Below the pieces are notes generated by a model. It saw only the letters and a program-made list of their open reading frames with translations, was not told the DNA's origin and ran no database searches. Below, piece by piece: positions 17,125 to 26,367 of a DNA stretch of 64,000 nt. This DNA comes from Pseudothioclava nitratireducens (lineage in GTDB: Bacteria; Pseudomonadota; Alphaproteobacteria; Rhodobacterales; Rhodobacteraceae): contig NZ_JARGDK010000007.1 in the NCBI RefSeq assembly GCF_029210495.1, positions 124,001 through 188,000 of the forward strand, written 5' to 3'. Made by a program: the position numbers and the translations under genes. The first letter of the stretch is position 1, and every line of letters starts with the position of its first letter.

Positions 17125-17364
17125 GTGACACTGGCCGGTATGGATAGCGATCTGGTGTTGGTGATCGGCATCATCGTCAGCGCTTTTGCCATTCCGGCGG
17201 TCATCTCGGCCTTTTCCGACGGTCGGCCGCCGCGCGCCGCCGCGATTGCGGTTCTGGTGGGCGGCGGGCTGGTGCTCATGGCGTTTCTGGTCAAGCCGGG
17301 CGGTTATTCTGCCAACCAGATCCCCGAGGTGTTCGTGCGGGTCGTGGCCCGCATGATAAACTGA
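17125..17364 (+). CDS. Small two-helix membrane protein of unknown function
   Basis: 79 residues with a GTG start, preceded by an AGGGAAAGGGTAAAGG purine stretch. Two hydrophobic segments are visible, at about residues 9-28 (SDLVLVIGIIVSAFAIPAVI) and 37-56 (AAIAVLVGGGLVLMAFLV), separated by a short loop with Asp and Arg. I believe similar small proteins occur beside pyk in relatives, but I know no function. It lies between pyk and rpmI and is probably cotranscribed with pyk. Confidence 0.75.
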   Translation: MTLAGMDSDLVLVIGIIVSAFAIPAVISAFSDGRPPRAAAIAVLVGGGLVLMAFLVKPGGYSANQIPEVFVRVVARMIN

Positions 17365-17395
17365 GCGCGCAGCGCCCGATCCTGCGGATTCTCCC

Positions 17396-17424
17396 TTGCC
17401 AAATGCGCCTGACGCGTCTATCAG
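17396..17424 (+). promoter_or_regulatory. Possible promoter of rpmI-rplT
   Basis: TTGCCA at 17396 and TATCAG at 17419 are separated by 17 bases in the 138-base gap before rpmI. The match is modest and rests on spacing and position. infC, the usual first gene of this operon, is not adjacent, so rpmI-rplT probably needs its own promoter here. Confidence 0.3.
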
Positions 17425-17502
17425 GCGCGCTCTATCAACCGCGTGGCCGGCCAAAGTGGCATGCCGAGTCGCGCGAAACCACTCTGACCCAAGGAGATGG
17501 AA

Positions 17503-17703
17503 ATGCCCAAGATGAAGACCAAATCCGCTGCGAAAAAGCGGTTCAAGTTCACCGCCACCGGCAAAGTCAAGGTCGGCCCGGCAGGTAAACGCCACGGCAT
17601 GATCAAACGCACGCCGAAGTTCATCCGCGACACCGCGGGCACGATGGTTCTGGCCGATTGCGACGCCAAAATCGTCAAGAAATACATGCCCTACAACCGC
17701 TGA
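17503..17703 (+). CDS. rpmI: 50S ribosomal protein L35
   Basis: 66 residues, very basic. It begins [20 protein letters not shown] and contains [13 protein letters not shown], both diagnostic of bL35. The ATG at 17503 has AAGGAG at 17491; an in-frame ATG two codons earlier is less well placed. It is followed 15 bases later by rplT, the conserved gene pair. infC is not adjacent. Confidence 0.98.
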   Translation: MPKMKTKSAAKKRFKFTATGKVKVGPAGKRHGMIKRTPKFIRDTAGTMVLADCDAKIVKKYMPYNR

Positions 17704-17718
17704 TCGGAGGCTTGAACA

Positions 17719-18084
17719 ATGGCACGCGTTAAATCCGGTAAAGTGACCCACGCCGCACACCGCAAGGTGATCAAAAAGGCGAAAGGCTACTACTCCGCCC
17801 GCTCGCGCAACTTCCGCACGGCGACTCAGGCCGTCGACAAGGCGAACCAGTACGCAACCCGCGACCGCAAGGCCCGCAAGCGCAATTTCCGCGCGCTGTG
17901 GATCCAGCGGATCAACGCGGCTGTGCGCGCATTCGACGCCGACATGACCTATTCGCGCTTCATCAACGGTCTGGCGAAAGCCGGGATCGAGGTGGACCGC
18001 AAGGTTCTCGCAGATCTGGCCGTCCACGAGCCGGAAGCCTTTGGTGCCATCGTCGAACAGGCGAAGGCTGCCGCGGCTGCGTAA
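17719..18084 (+). CDS. rplT: 50S ribosomal protein L20
   Basis: 121 residues, highly basic. It begins [20 protein letters not shown] and contains the [13 protein letters not shown] and [19 protein letters not shown] blocks of bL20, which is needed for early 50S assembly. A GATCGGAGG ribosome site lies in front of the ATG. It is followed by an intrinsic terminator before pheS, so rpmI-rplT is a separate unit from pheS. Confidence 0.98.
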   Translation: MARVKSGKVTHAAHRKVIKKAKGYYSARSRNFRTATQAVDKANQYATRDRKARKRNFRALWIQRINAAVRAFDADMTYSRFINGLAKAGIEVDRKVLADLAVHEPEAFGAIVEQAKAAAAA

Positions 18085-18109
18085 TCTCCCTTAACGGGAT
18101 TGCATTTCG

Positions 18110-18148
18110 AACCCCGCGCCGGCGCTTTGCCGTGGCGCGGGGTTTTTC
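18110..18148 (+). terminator. Intrinsic terminator after rplT
   Basis: ACCCCGCGCC (18111-18120) pairs perfectly with GGCGCGGGGT (18134-18143) over ten base pairs, and a run of T follows at 18143-18147. It lies 26 bases after the rplT stop and about 95 bases before pheS. Confidence 0.9.
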
Positions 18149-18242
18149 TTTGGCCGGGGTTTTCTGCGGGGCAGGGCCAAGGCGCTTGAAATCGGGCGGA
18201 CCCAAAGCTAGCACGGGGCCGACCATCTGAGGAGAGACAGGC

Positions 18243-19325
18243 ATGGACGCGCTTGACGTGCTCAAGGCAAAATATCTCGACGGGATCGCAGCGGCGGGCG
18301 ATGAGGCCGCGCTGGAAGAGATCCGTCTGGCCGCGCTCGGCAAGAAGGGTGAGATTTCGCTCAAGATGCGCGAGCTGGGCAAGATGACCCCGGAAGAGCG
18401 TCAGACCGTCGGCAAGGCGCTCAACGTCCTGAAGGATGAGATCGACGCCGCGCTGCGCGCCAAGAAGACCGCGCTGGCCGATGCCGCGCTCGATGCGCGT
18501 CTGGCGCAGGAATGGCTCGATGTCACGCTGCCGGGCCGCCCGCGCCGTCAGGGCACGATCCACCCCGTCAGTCAGGTCATGGACGAGGTCACCGCGATCT
18601 TCGCGGATATGGGCTTTGCCGTGGCCGAGGGGCCGCAGGTCGAATCCGACTGGTATAACTTCGACGCGCTCAACATCGCGCCCGAGCACCCCGCGCGTCA
18701 GGAACACGACACGTTCTTCATGGCCCGCGATCCGGCCGACCCGCGTCCGCCGCATGTGCTGCGCACCCACACCTCGCCGGTGCAGATCCGCGCGATGCAG
18801 GCGCAGGGCGCGCCGATCCGCGTGATCGCGCCGGGCCGCGTCTACCGCATGGACATGGACCAGACCCACACGCCGATGTTCCATCAGGTCGAGGGCATGG
18901 CCATCGGCAAGGACATCTCGATGGCCAACCTGAAATGGGTGCTCGAAGAGTTCTGCAAGGCGTTTTTCGAGGTCGACAATGTCGAACTGCGCTTCCGCGC
19001 CTCGCATTTCCCGTTCACGGAACCCTCCGCCGAGGTCGATATCCGCTGCTCGTGGGAAGGCGGCCAGCTCAAGATCGGTGAGGGCAACGACTGGATGGAA
19101 ATCCTCGGCTCGGGGATGATGCATCCCAAAGTGCTCGAAGCGGGCGGGATTGATCCGAACGAATGGCAAGGCTTTGCCTTCGGCATGGGGATCGACCGTC
19201 TGGCGATGCTGAAATACGGCATCCCCGACTTGCGGGCGTTCTTCGAGTCCGACCTGCGCTGGCTCCGCCACTACGGTTTTGCCGCGCTCGACCTGCCGAC
19301 GGTGTTCGGGGGGTTGAGTAAGTGA
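18243..19325 (+). CDS. pheS: Phenylalanine--tRNA ligase alpha subunit
   Basis: 360 residues, the usual length. It has the N-terminal coiled coil, then the class II core: motif 2 (around [10 protein letters not shown], with [13 protein letters not shown] before it) and motif 3 ([20 protein letters not shown]). It forms the alpha2-beta2 enzyme with PheT. In most relatives pheT follows directly; here a 184-codon gene overlaps the pheS stop by four bases and separates the two by about 620 bases. A GGAGAGAC site lies just before the ATG. Confidence 0.98.
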   Translation: MDALDVLKAKYLDGIAAAGDEAALEEIRLAALGKKGEISLKMRELGKMTPEERQTVGKALNVLKDEIDAALRAKKTALADAALDARLAQEWLDVTLPGRPRRQGTIHPVSQVMDEVTAIFADMGFAVAEGPQVESDWYNFDALNIAPEHPARQEHDTFFMARDPADPRPPHVLRTHTSPVQIRAMQAQGAPIRVIAPGRVYRMDMDQTHTPMFHQVEGMAIGKDISMANLKWVLEEFCKAFFEVDNVELRFRASHFPFTEPSAEVDIRCSWEGGQLKIGEGNDWMEILGSGMMHPKVLEAGGIDPNEWQGFAFGMGIDRLAMLKYGIPDLRAFFESDLRWLRHYGFAALDLPTVFGGLSK

Positions 19326-19876
19326 AGCTAAAAGACACCAGAATCCGAATATCGGTGCGCTCCTTAGTTTATCTGCTAAGAAGCTCTGTATTAATCGCAA
19401 CTGCTGCCGCTTCGTTTCCAGCTTTGGCTCAGGCCCAATGGTTTAATCAATCCTGGGGGGGCGCGTTTGATGGAAAGCCGAATCAAGTCGCCGGCGTTGA
19501 ATCAGGTGATTATGGGTTTGCCTTGCGGTGCACCGGTCCAGTTGACTTGGTCGCCCTCTACATAACTGCGCAGTCGACGGAAGATTTTGACTTTGATGCT
19601 CTTAATGATCTTGGGCCACAGGTGCTGGTCAGAGTCGATGAGGATGCGCCATTATCTCTAAGTGCGGTTCTTCAAGACATTAATGGTTATGTCCGCGCAG
19701 AAGCGAGCGCTCCCCCAGAGCTTCTGACACAGGTGATCTCCGCAAAAAGCAGAATTGCTTTGGCGCTTCAACTTGATGGCCAACTCTATCACGAAAAGCA
19801 CTTCAATGTCGTTCGCTCCACCGTGGTCGGGAATAAACTTGCCGCTTCCTGCGGGCTTAAACTGGCCGATCAATAG
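19322..19876 (+). CDS. Secreted protein of unknown function inserted between pheS and pheT
   Basis: 184 residues. The GTG start overlaps the pheS stop (GTGA), so it can be read by coupled translation. A basic N-terminus with a hydrophobic core (about residues 18-36) ending in ALAQA looks like a signal peptide. The mature part of about 146 residues is probably beta-rich, with two Cys ([12 protein letters not shown] and AASCGLKL) that could form a disulfide. I recognise no domain. Two 60-base lines counted here are 43% and 45% GC, clearly below the flanking pheS and pheT, which points to horizontal acquisition. Confidence 0.75.
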   Translation: MKLKDTRIRISVRSLVYLLRSSVLIATAAASFPALAQAQWFNQSWGGAFDGKPNQVAGVESGDYGFALRCTGPVDLVALYITAQSTEDFDFDALNDLGPQVLVRVDEDAPLSLSAVLQDINGYVRAEASAPPELLTQVISAKSRIALALQLDGQLYHEKHFNVVRSTVVGNKLAASCGLKLADQ

Positions 19877-19947
19877 TCTCCGGTAAGCAGATGCTCATTG
19901 CGCGAACGTCCCTCATAATTCAACACTGGCACAACTAGGAGTCAGAA

Positions 19948-22356
19948 ATGAAATTCACCCTCTCCTGGCTGAAAGACCATCTCGACACCGAGGCGAGCCT
20001 CGACGAGATCCTCTATGCGCTGACTGATCTCGGGCTTGAGGTCGAAGAGGCGATCAACCCGCTCGACAAGCTGGGCGCCTTCACGCTGGCCAAGGTTCTC
20101 CACGCCGAAAAGCACCCCGACGCCGACAAGCTGCGCGTCTGCACCGTGCTCACCGACGAGGGCGAAAAGACCATCGTCTGCGGGGCGCCCAATGCCCGCG
20201 CGGGGATCACGGTCGTGCTCGCCAAGCCCGGCGATTATGTGCCCGGCATCGACGTGACGCTGGGTGTCGGCAAAATTCGCGGCGTCGAGTCCCACGGCAT
20301 GATGTGTTCCGAGCGCGAGCTGGAGCTGTCGGACGAGCATACCGGCATCATCGAACTCCCCTCGGGCGAGGTCGGCGCGAAATTTACCGACTGGCTGGCC
20401 GAGAACCGCCCGGAGACCGTCGATCCGGTGATCGACATCGCCATCACCCCGAACCGCCCTGACGCGCTGGGCGTGCGCGGCATCGCGCGCGATCTGGCCG
20501 CGCGCGGCATCGGGCGGCTGAAACCGCTCGCGGTCGAACCCGTGCCGGGTGGGTTTGAAAGCCCGATCAAGGTCGAAGTTGCCCTCGCGCTCAAGGACAA
20601 GGGCTGCCCGCTCTTTGCCGGTCGCCTGATCCGTGGCGTCAAGAACGGCCCGAGCCCCGAATGGCTGCAAAAACGCCTTGAGGCGATCGGTCTGCGCCCG
20701 ATCTCGGCGCTCGTGGACATCACCAACTTCTTCACCTTCGACCTGAACCGCCCGCTGCACGTCTTCGACGCGGCCAAGGTGGCGGGCAACCTGCGGATCG
20801 TGCCTGCCGAGGGCGGCGAGGCGTTCCTCGCGCTCGACGACAAGACCTACACGATTGGCGCGGGCCAGATGGTGATCTGCGACGACAATGGCGTCGAGAG
20901 CCTTGCCGGCATCATGGGCGGCGAGCATTCCGGCTGCACCGAGGAGACCGTCGATGTCTTCCTTGAAAGCGCCTATTGGGACCCGATCACGATTGCCGCG
21001 ACGGGGCGTGCGCTCAAGATCAACTCGGATGCGCGCTACCGGTTCGAACGGGGCGTGGACCCGGCCTTCACCCTGCCGGGGCTGGAGCTGGCCACGCAGA
21101 TGGTGCTGGACCTGTGCGGCGGTGAGGCCTCGGAGGTCGTGATGGACGGTGCCGTGCCGGACACCGCGCGCGCCTACCGTCTGGACCCGGCCCGTGTGAG
21201 CAGCCTTGTCGGCATGGACATTCCCGCCGCCGAGCAGCGCGCGACGCTCGAGGCGCTGGGCTTTGTGCTCGACGGGGACATGGCCGCGCCGCCGTCCTGG
21301 CGTCCGGACGTTCTGGGTGAGGCGGATCTCGTCGAAGAAGTCGCGCGTGTGGCCTCGCTCACCAAGCTCGTGGGCCAGCCGATGGCGCGCGAGACGACCG
21401 GTGTGCCGAAACCCGTGCTGACGCCGATGCAGGTGCGTGAAAAGACCGCGCGCCGGACCATCGCGGCGCTGGGCTACAACGAATGCGTGACCTACAGCTT
21501 CATTGATGCGGGCTCTGCCGCGCTGTTCGGTGGCGGTGAGGAACCGACGCGTGTCGATAACCCGATCTCGTCCGAGATGACCCATCTGCGTCCCGACCTG
21601 CTGCCGGGCCTGTTGCAGGCCGCAAGCCGCAATCAGGCGCGCGGTTTCGCCGATCTTGCACTGTTCGAGGTCGGTCCTGCCTTCTCGGGCGGTGAGCCGG
21701 GGGATCAGCATATTCAGGCGGCGGGCCTTTTGGTCGGTTCGGCGGGTCCGCGCGATCCGTGGGGTTCGCGCCGTCCGGTGGATCTGTATGATGCCAAGGC
21801 GGATGCCGAGGCTGTGCTTTCGGCCATCGGTGCGCCCGCGCGCGCCCAGATCAACCGCAAACTCGCGGGCTGGTGGCATCCGGGCCGCTCGGGTCTGATG
21901 GCGCTGGGTCCGAACGCGCTTTGCGCCTTTGGTGAGGTGCATCCCAAAGTGCTGCGCGAGATGGGCGTGAAGGGACCGGCGGTCGCCTTCACGATCTGGC
22001 TCGAAAACGTGCCCTTCCCGAAGAAGAAGGGGGCGACGCGGCCCGCGCTGGATATCTCCGACCTGCAAGCGGTCGAGCGGGACTTTGCCTTCGTCGTCGA
22101 TAGCAAGGTCGAGGCGCTGACTGCGGTCAACGCGGCGCTCGGGGCGGACAAGGCGCTCATTGAGGGCGTGTCGGTCTTCGACCAGTTCACCGGCGCCAAG
22201 GCCGAAGAGCAGATGGGCGCAGGCAAGAAGTCGATCGCGCTTTCGGTGCGCCTGCAGCCCAAGGACAAGACCCTGACCGATGCCGAGATCGAGGCGGTCT
22301 CGAAGAAGGTCATCGAGAAGGTCACCAAGGCCACCGGAGGCACGCTGCGCGGCTGA
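19948..22356 (+). CDS. pheT: Phenylalanine--tRNA ligase beta subunit
   Basis: 802 residues. An N-terminal tRNA-binding (EMAP-like) domain covers about residues 40-150 (KVLHAEKHPDADKLRVCTV, VCGAPNARAG). The B3/B4 editing region includes ALVDITNFFTFDLNRPLHVF. Further on come the B5 domain, a catalytically inactive class II-like domain, and the C-terminal anticodon-binding FDX-ACB domain (VERDFAFVVD, SVFDQFTG, SIALSVRLQP). It starts MKFTLSWLKDHLD behind AGGAG. A strong terminator follows. Confidence 0.98.
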   Translation: MKFTLSWLKDHLDTEASLDEILYALTDLGLEVEEAINPLDKLGAFTLAKVLHAEKHPDADKLRVCTVLTDEGEKTIVCGAPNARAGITVVLAKPGDYVPGIDVTLGVGKIRGVESHGMMCSERELELSDEHTGIIELPSGEVGAKFTDWLAENRPETVDPVIDIAITPNRPDALGVRGIARDLAARGIGRLKPLAVEPVPGGFESPIKVEVALALKDKGCPLFAGRLIRGVKNGPSPEWLQKRLEAIGLRPISALVDITNFFTFDLNRPLHVFDAAKVAGNLRIVPAEGGEAFLALDDKTYTIGAGQMVICDDNGVESLAGIMGGEHSGCTEETVDVFLESAYWDPITIAATGRALKINSDARYRFERGVDPAFTLPGLELATQMVLDLCGGEASEVVMDGAVPDTARAYRLDPARVSSLVGMDIPAAEQRATLEALGFVLDGDMAAPPSWRPDVLGEADLVEEVARVASLTKLVGQPMARETTGVPKPVLTPMQVREKTARRTIAALGYNECVTYSFIDAGSAALFGGGEEPTRVDNPISSEMTHLRPDLLPGLLQAASRNQARGFADLALFEVGPAFSGGEPGDQHIQAAGLLVGSAGPRDPWGSRRPVDLYDAKADAEAVLSAIGAPARAQINRKLAGWWHPGRSGLMALGPNALCAFGEVHPKVLREMGVKGPAVAFTIWLENVPFPKKKGATRPALDISDLQAVERDFAFVVDSKVEALTAVNAALGADKALIEGVSVFDQFTGAKAEEQMGAGKKSIALSVRLQPKDKTLTDAEIEAVSKKVIEKVTKATGGTLRG

Positions 22357-22376
22357 CCAGAGCCATCATGAAACGT

Positions 22377-22406
22377 GAAACGCCCCCGATTTCGGGGGCG
22401 TTTTCA
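22377..22406. terminator. Bidirectional intrinsic terminator between pheT and the rhomboid gene
   Basis: CGCCCCCGA and TCGGGGGCG form a nine-base-pair GC stem with a two-base loop, flanked by AAA on the left and TTTT on the right, so it can work on both strands. It lies between the convergent ends of pheT (22356) and the rhomboid gene (22438). Confidence 0.9.
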
Positions 22407-22437
22407 TGTCTGATGCGCGGTGCAGATCGGTGCGTTC

Positions 22438-23172
22438 TCAGAACCTCCTCTTGCGCGGAACGACGGGGATCGTCGTGCGCTGGTAATGGGTTTCGGGGTG
22501 GGGTGGGTGACCATGCGTGCGCCCCCAAAACACCGTGCCGCCGCGGCCCATCCAGAACGGCACCATCAGCAAGAGCCCCGCCGCGAACCCGCCCGCATGC
22601 GCCCAATAGGCGACACCCGCGCCAAGATCGCTGGTCACCCCGTTGAACAGCTGCAACCCGAACCAGAAGCCCAGCACGACCCATGCCGGGATCGGGATGA
22701 TCTTGAAGATGATGATGAAGATGAACAGCACATCGACCCGCGCTTTGGGAAACAAGAGCAGATAGCCCCCCATCACCCCCGCAATCGCGCCCGAGGCCCC
22801 CACCATCGGGATCATGCTGCCCGGCTCCGAGACGATCTGCGCGCCTGCCGCCGCAAGCCCGCCCGCGAGGTAGAACAGCGCAAAGCCGACATGGCCGAGC
22901 TGATCCTCCAGATTGTCGCCAAAGACCCACAGGAACAGCATGTTGCCCGCGATATGCATGAAGCCCGCATGCAGGAACATATGGGTGATCAGCCCGTGCA
23001 GATAGGCACCCTCGGTGACCGCGCCGGGATAGAGCGCAAGCCCGCTCCAAAGGTCGGGGTAATAGCCGTTCAGCGGCAAGGTCAGCACGAACATCACAAG
23101 GTTCGCCGCAATGATCGCCCATGTCACAAAGGGCGTGCGTTCAGAGGGATTATGGTCACGGATCGGAAACAT
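22438..23172 (-). CDS. Rhomboid family intramembrane serine protease
   Basis: 244 residues with about six membrane segments. The catalytic Ser lies in the GASGAIAGVMGG motif and the partner His in YWAHAGGFAAG of a later helix. The conserved HAGFMHIAGNMLFLWVFGDN stretch supplies the oxyanion-hole His/Asn. Rhomboids cut substrate helices within the membrane; the substrate cannot be predicted. The start MFPIRDHNPSERTPFVTW is characteristic of the proteobacterial group. The 30-base gap to the next leftward gene suggests cotranscription with the META lipoprotein, which lies downstream of it only if transcription started further right. Confidence 0.93.
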   Translation of the reverse strand: MFPIRDHNPSERTPFVTWAIIAANLVMFVLTLPLNGYYPDLWSGLALYPGAVTEGAYLHGLITHMFLHAGFMHIAGNMLFLWVFGDNLEDQLGHVGFALFYLAGGLAAAGAQIVSEPGSMIPMVGASGAIAGVMGGYLLLFPKARVDVLFIFIIIFKIIPIPAWVVLGFWFGLQLFNGVTSDLGAGVAYWAHAGGFAAGLLLMVPFWMGRGGTVFWGRTHGHPPHPETHYQRTTIPVVPRKRRF

Positions 23173-23202
23173 GGCCCGAGTGTGACGATCCCGCAGGTCC
23201 CG

Positions 23203-23622
23203 TCAAGCGCCTTGGCGGGTGGCGCGCAAGATCACCACGCCTTGCCGGCTGAGTTCCAGCGCATCGCCGCTTCGCGCCACCCGATCCGCGCGCCCGATCT
23301 CCGAGTGGAACCGCTGTTCCACCGCCATCGCCTCCGGCGCGCAGGCCATCCGCGTGCCCGCCAGTGCGCCAACTTTCACGATCGCGCCATCGACCTCGAT
23401 CCGGCCATTGTAGCGATTGCAGCCCGAAGACCCGGCGATCAGCCCCGGCTCGGGGCTCGACAGCGTCACCTCGATGCCCTCCGGCACCGCGATCCCGTCG
23501 ATCTCTTGGACCTGCCAGATGATGTCAGGCCCCAGCCAGTCCACGGTCTCGGGCGCCGCATCGGGCTTGCATGCCGCAAGGGAGCCAATCAGGCTAAGGG
23601 TAAGGATTGCGGTGCGGATCAT
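23203..23622 (-). CDS. META/HslJ-domain lipoprotein
   Basis: 139 residues. The N-terminus MIRTAILTLSLIGSLAAC has a lipobox (SLAAC), so the mature protein should be lipid-anchored at Cys18. The rest matches the META/HslJ domain: a W-Q-V/E-I-D-G strand, GSSGCNRYNGRIEVDG with the conserved Cys-N-x-Y, and TRMACAPEAMAVEQRF. This fold occurs in HslJ and other envelope proteins and is not enzymatic. I used the ATG at 23622; longer in-frame starts would bury the signal peptide. It is followed on the same strand by the rhomboid gene 30 bases away. Confidence 0.85.
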   Translation of the reverse strand: MIRTAILTLSLIGSLAACKPDAAPETVDWLGPDIIWQVQEIDGIAVPEGIEVTLSSPEPGLIAGSSGCNRYNGRIEVDGAIVKVGALAGTRMACAPEAMAVEQRFHSEIGRADRVARSGDALELSRQGVVILRATRQGA

Positions 23623-23843
23623 GGCGGTTCTCCAGTCTGATATCCCCACAGACCACCCGTCCGACGGACGCGCAAGCCCCCTCACGAAAGCCTGAATGCC
23701 ATGCTGCGCGCTTGGGGAACCCGTAAATGCTGGCCCCCTCTGTGCTCACGACCGCGCGAGGCATTGCGACAATGGCGCGCATCCCGCTTTCCCTACGCGC
23801 GCCATGGCTCTATGATCCGCCCCGCGTACAGGAGGAGACCCCC

Positions 23844-25808
23844 ATGATCGTCGAAATCGGCCATTTCGCCCTAATCCTCGCCTTTTGCGTGGCGATCGTG
23901 CAGTCCATCGTGCCGCTGATCGGCGCGCATAAAGGCTGGTCCGGCTGGATGGCGGTCGCGGAGCCGGCGGCCTCGGCCCAGTTCCTGCTGATCGCGACCT
24001 CCTTCGCGGCCTTGACCTATGCCTTCGTGACTTCGGATTTCTCGCTGCAACTGGTCTATTCCAATTCGCATACCGACAAGCCGATGCTTTACAAGATTTC
24101 GGGCGTCTGGGGGAACCATGAGGGCTCGATGCTGCTCTGGGTGCTGATCCTCGCGCTCTTCGGCGCGGCGGCGGCCTGGTTCGGCGCGAATCTGCCGCCG
24201 AGCCTGCGTGCGCGCGTGATCTCGGTGCAGGGGCTGGTGGGGCTGGCCTTTCTTGGCTTCATCCTGTTTACCTCGAACCCGTTCACCCGGCTCGCGGACC
24301 CGCCCTTCAACGGTCAGGACCTCAACCCGCTGCTGCAAGACCCCGGTCTCGCCTTCCACCCGCCCTTCCTCTATCTGGGCTATGTCGGCCTCTCGATGGC
24401 CTTCTCCTTCGCGGTCGCAGCCCTGATTGAGGGCCGTGTGGATGCCGCCTGGGCGCGCTGGGTGCGGCCGTGGACGCTGGCGGCTTGGATCTTCCTGACC
24501 ATCGGGATCGCGCTTGGCTCGTGGTGGGCTTATTACGAGCTTGGCTGGGGTGGCTTCTGGTTCTGGGACCCGGTCGAGAACGCCTCTTTCATGCCGTGGC
24601 TTCTCGCAGCTGCGCTCCTGCACTCGGCCATCGTCGTCGAGAAGCGCGAGGCGCTCAAAAGCTGGACCATCCTGCTCGCCATCATGGCTTTCGGCTTCTC
24701 GCTGATCGGCACCTTCATCGTGCGCTCGGGCGTCATCACCTCGGTGCACAGCTTCGCCAATGACCCCGAGCGCGGCATCTTCATCCTTGCCATTCTCGCG
24801 GTCTTCGTGGGCGGCGCGCTGACGCTTTACGCGGCGCGTGCGGGCGCGATGCAGGCCAAGGGGGTGTTCTCGATGGTCTCGCGCGAAAGCGCGCTGGTGA
24901 TGAACAACATTCTTCTCGCCGTGGCCGCGCTTGTGGTCTTTGTCGGCACCATCTGGCCGCTCGTGGCCGAGATGTTCTGGGATCGCAAACTCTCGGTGGG
25001 CGCGCCCTTCTTCGAAAAAGCCTTCACCCCCTTCATGGTGATCCTCGCCCTTCTGCTGCCGCTCGGCGCGATGATGCCGTGGAAACGCGCGCGCCTTGAC
25101 CGTGCGATCCGGCCGATGCTGCCCGCGCTTGTGCTGGCGCTCGCCGTCGCGGGCTTTGCCTGGAGCTTCGAGACCGGGCGCTCGATGCTGGCGCTTGTCG
25201 CCTCGTTCCTTGGCGCATGGCTTGTCTTTGGCGCGTTTGCGGAGCTGTGGCAGCGCGCGGGCAAGACGCCTGCGCGCCTCGTACGCCTGCCGCGCGCGGA
25301 CTGGGGTAAGGCGCTCGCGCATTCCGGCCTTGGTATCGTCTTTGCGGGGATCGGTCTTTTGATGGCTGGCGAGATGGAGGACATCCGCGTTGCCAATGTC
25401 GGCGAACCCTTCACCGTGGCGGGCTTCGAGATTACCCTCGACAATGTCGAGCAGGTCGCCGGCCCCAACTTCACCTCGACCACGGCCACGATGAGCGTGC
25501 GCCGCAATGGCGAGCTGATCACCGTGCTCCACCCCGAGAAACGGGTCTATCCGGTGCAGGCGATGCCCACCACCGAGGCCGATATCGACAACGGCTTCCT
25601 GCGTGACATCTACCTCGTGATCGGAGATCCGCAGGCGGGCGGCGGCTGGGCGGTGCGCACCTATATCAAGCCTTTTGCCAACTGGATCTGGGCGGGCTGC
25701 ATGCTGATGTCGCTGGGCGGGCTGTTCAGCCTCACCGATCGGCGCTATCGGGTGGCGGCGGGCGCGCGCAAATCGCGCACCGTCCCCTCGGCCACCCCTG
25801 CGGAGTGA
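23844..25808 (+). CDS. ccmF: Cytochrome c-type biogenesis protein CcmF (heme lyase subunit)
   Basis: 654 residues with many membrane segments. The tryptophan-rich periplasmic heme-handling motif is intact (WGGFWFWDPVENASFMPWL), and conserved FHPPFLYLGYVG and SVHSFANDPERG stretches are present. CcmF receives heme from CcmE and, with CcmH/CcmI, attaches it to apocytochrome c in System I maturation. The ATG at 23844 follows GGAGGA and gives the normal start MIVEIGHFAL; upstream in-frame ATGs lack a ribosome site. ccmE is not adjacent upstream. ccmH follows by four bases. Confidence 0.96.
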   Translation: MIVEIGHFALILAFCVAIVQSIVPLIGAHKGWSGWMAVAEPAASAQFLLIATSFAALTYAFVTSDFSLQLVYSNSHTDKPMLYKISGVWGNHEGSMLLWVLILALFGAAAAWFGANLPPSLRARVISVQGLVGLAFLGFILFTSNPFTRLADPPFNGQDLNPLLQDPGLAFHPPFLYLGYVGLSMAFSFAVAALIEGRVDAAWARWVRPWTLAAWIFLTIGIALGSWWAYYELGWGGFWFWDPVENASFMPWLLAAALLHSAIVVEKREALKSWTILLAIMAFGFSLIGTFIVRSGVITSVHSFANDPERGIFILAILAVFVGGALTLYAARAGAMQAKGVFSMVSRESALVMNNILLAVAALVVFVGTIWPLVAEMFWDRKLSVGAPFFEKAFTPFMVILALLLPLGAMMPWKRARLDRAIRPMLPALVLALAVAGFAWSFETGRSMLALVASFLGAWLVFGAFAELWQRAGKTPARLVRLPRADWGKALAHSGLGIVFAGIGLLMAGEMEDIRVANVGEPFTVAGFEITLDNVEQVAGPNFTSTTATMSVRRNGELITVLHPEKRVYPVQAMPTTEADIDNGFLRDIYLVIGDPQAGGGWAVRTYIKPFANWIWAGCMLMSLGGLFSLTDRRYRVAAGARKSRTVPSATPAE

Positions 25809-25812
25809 ACCC

Positions 25813-26277
25813 ATGCTGAAACGTCTATTGCTCTGCGCCGCGCTTGCGCTTTCGATGCCGATGGTGGCGCTGGCAGTGCAGCCCGACGAGGTGCTCGACG
25901 ACCCGGCGCTGGAATCGCGCGCGCGGGAACTGGCCAAGGTGCTGCGTTGCCCCGTCTGTCAGGGCGAAAATATCGACGAATCCAACGCCGAAGTGTCGCG
26001 CGACCTCCGCCTTCTGGTGCGCGAGCGGTTGCTTGCGGGCGACACCGATACGCAGGTGCTCGACTATGTGACCGACCGCTACGGCGAATATGTCCTGTTC
26101 GAGCCGGAAAAGACCGGGGCGAACCTGATCCTCTACTGGCTTGGGCCGGTGGCGCTTCTGGTGGCACTGGCAGGGGGCGTGGTTTACCTGCGCGGGCGGC
26201 GGCGTGCTGCGGAACCCGCCGGTCCCGCGCTGAGCGCCGAGGAAGAGGCGCGCCTCAAGGAACTCCTCAAGGACTGA
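25813..26277 (+). CDS. ccmH: Cytochrome c-type biogenesis protein CcmH
   Basis: 154 residues. It has a signal peptide (cleavage near residue 21), then the thiol-redox motif LRCPVCQ in a RELAKVLRCPVCQGENI block, the three-helix domain, and one C-terminal membrane segment (LILYWLGPVALLVALAGGVVY). The two Cys reduce the apocytochrome heme-binding site before heme ligation. It starts four bases after ccmF, so the two are coupled. The short form without a fused TPR (CcmI) domain is normal for alphaproteobacteria, where CcmI is separate. Confidence 0.95.
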   Translation: MLKRLLLCAALALSMPMVALAVQPDEVLDDPALESRARELAKVLRCPVCQGENIDESNAEVSRDLRLLVRERLLAGDTDTQVLDYVTDRYGEYVLFEPEKTGANLILYWLGPVALLVALAGGVVYLRGRRRAAEPAGPALSAEEEARLKELLKD

Positions 26278-26367
26278 TACGCGCCGGATCGGCGGGTGAC
26301 GCAGTGTTTTGCTTTCGCTCGCGCGCCTTGGCGTTAATCTGGCGCGCGAAACGCAGGGAGGACTCCG

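Noticed and set aside
15544-18027. Very long open frame on the minus strand across pyk, rpmI and rplT
   Set aside because: It is antisense to three certain genes, is rich in His and Arg as expected from reading GC-rich codons backwards, and has no family resemblance or ribosome site.
19942-22068. Long minus-strand frame inside pheT
   Set aside because: Antisense shadow of a fully recognisable essential gene.
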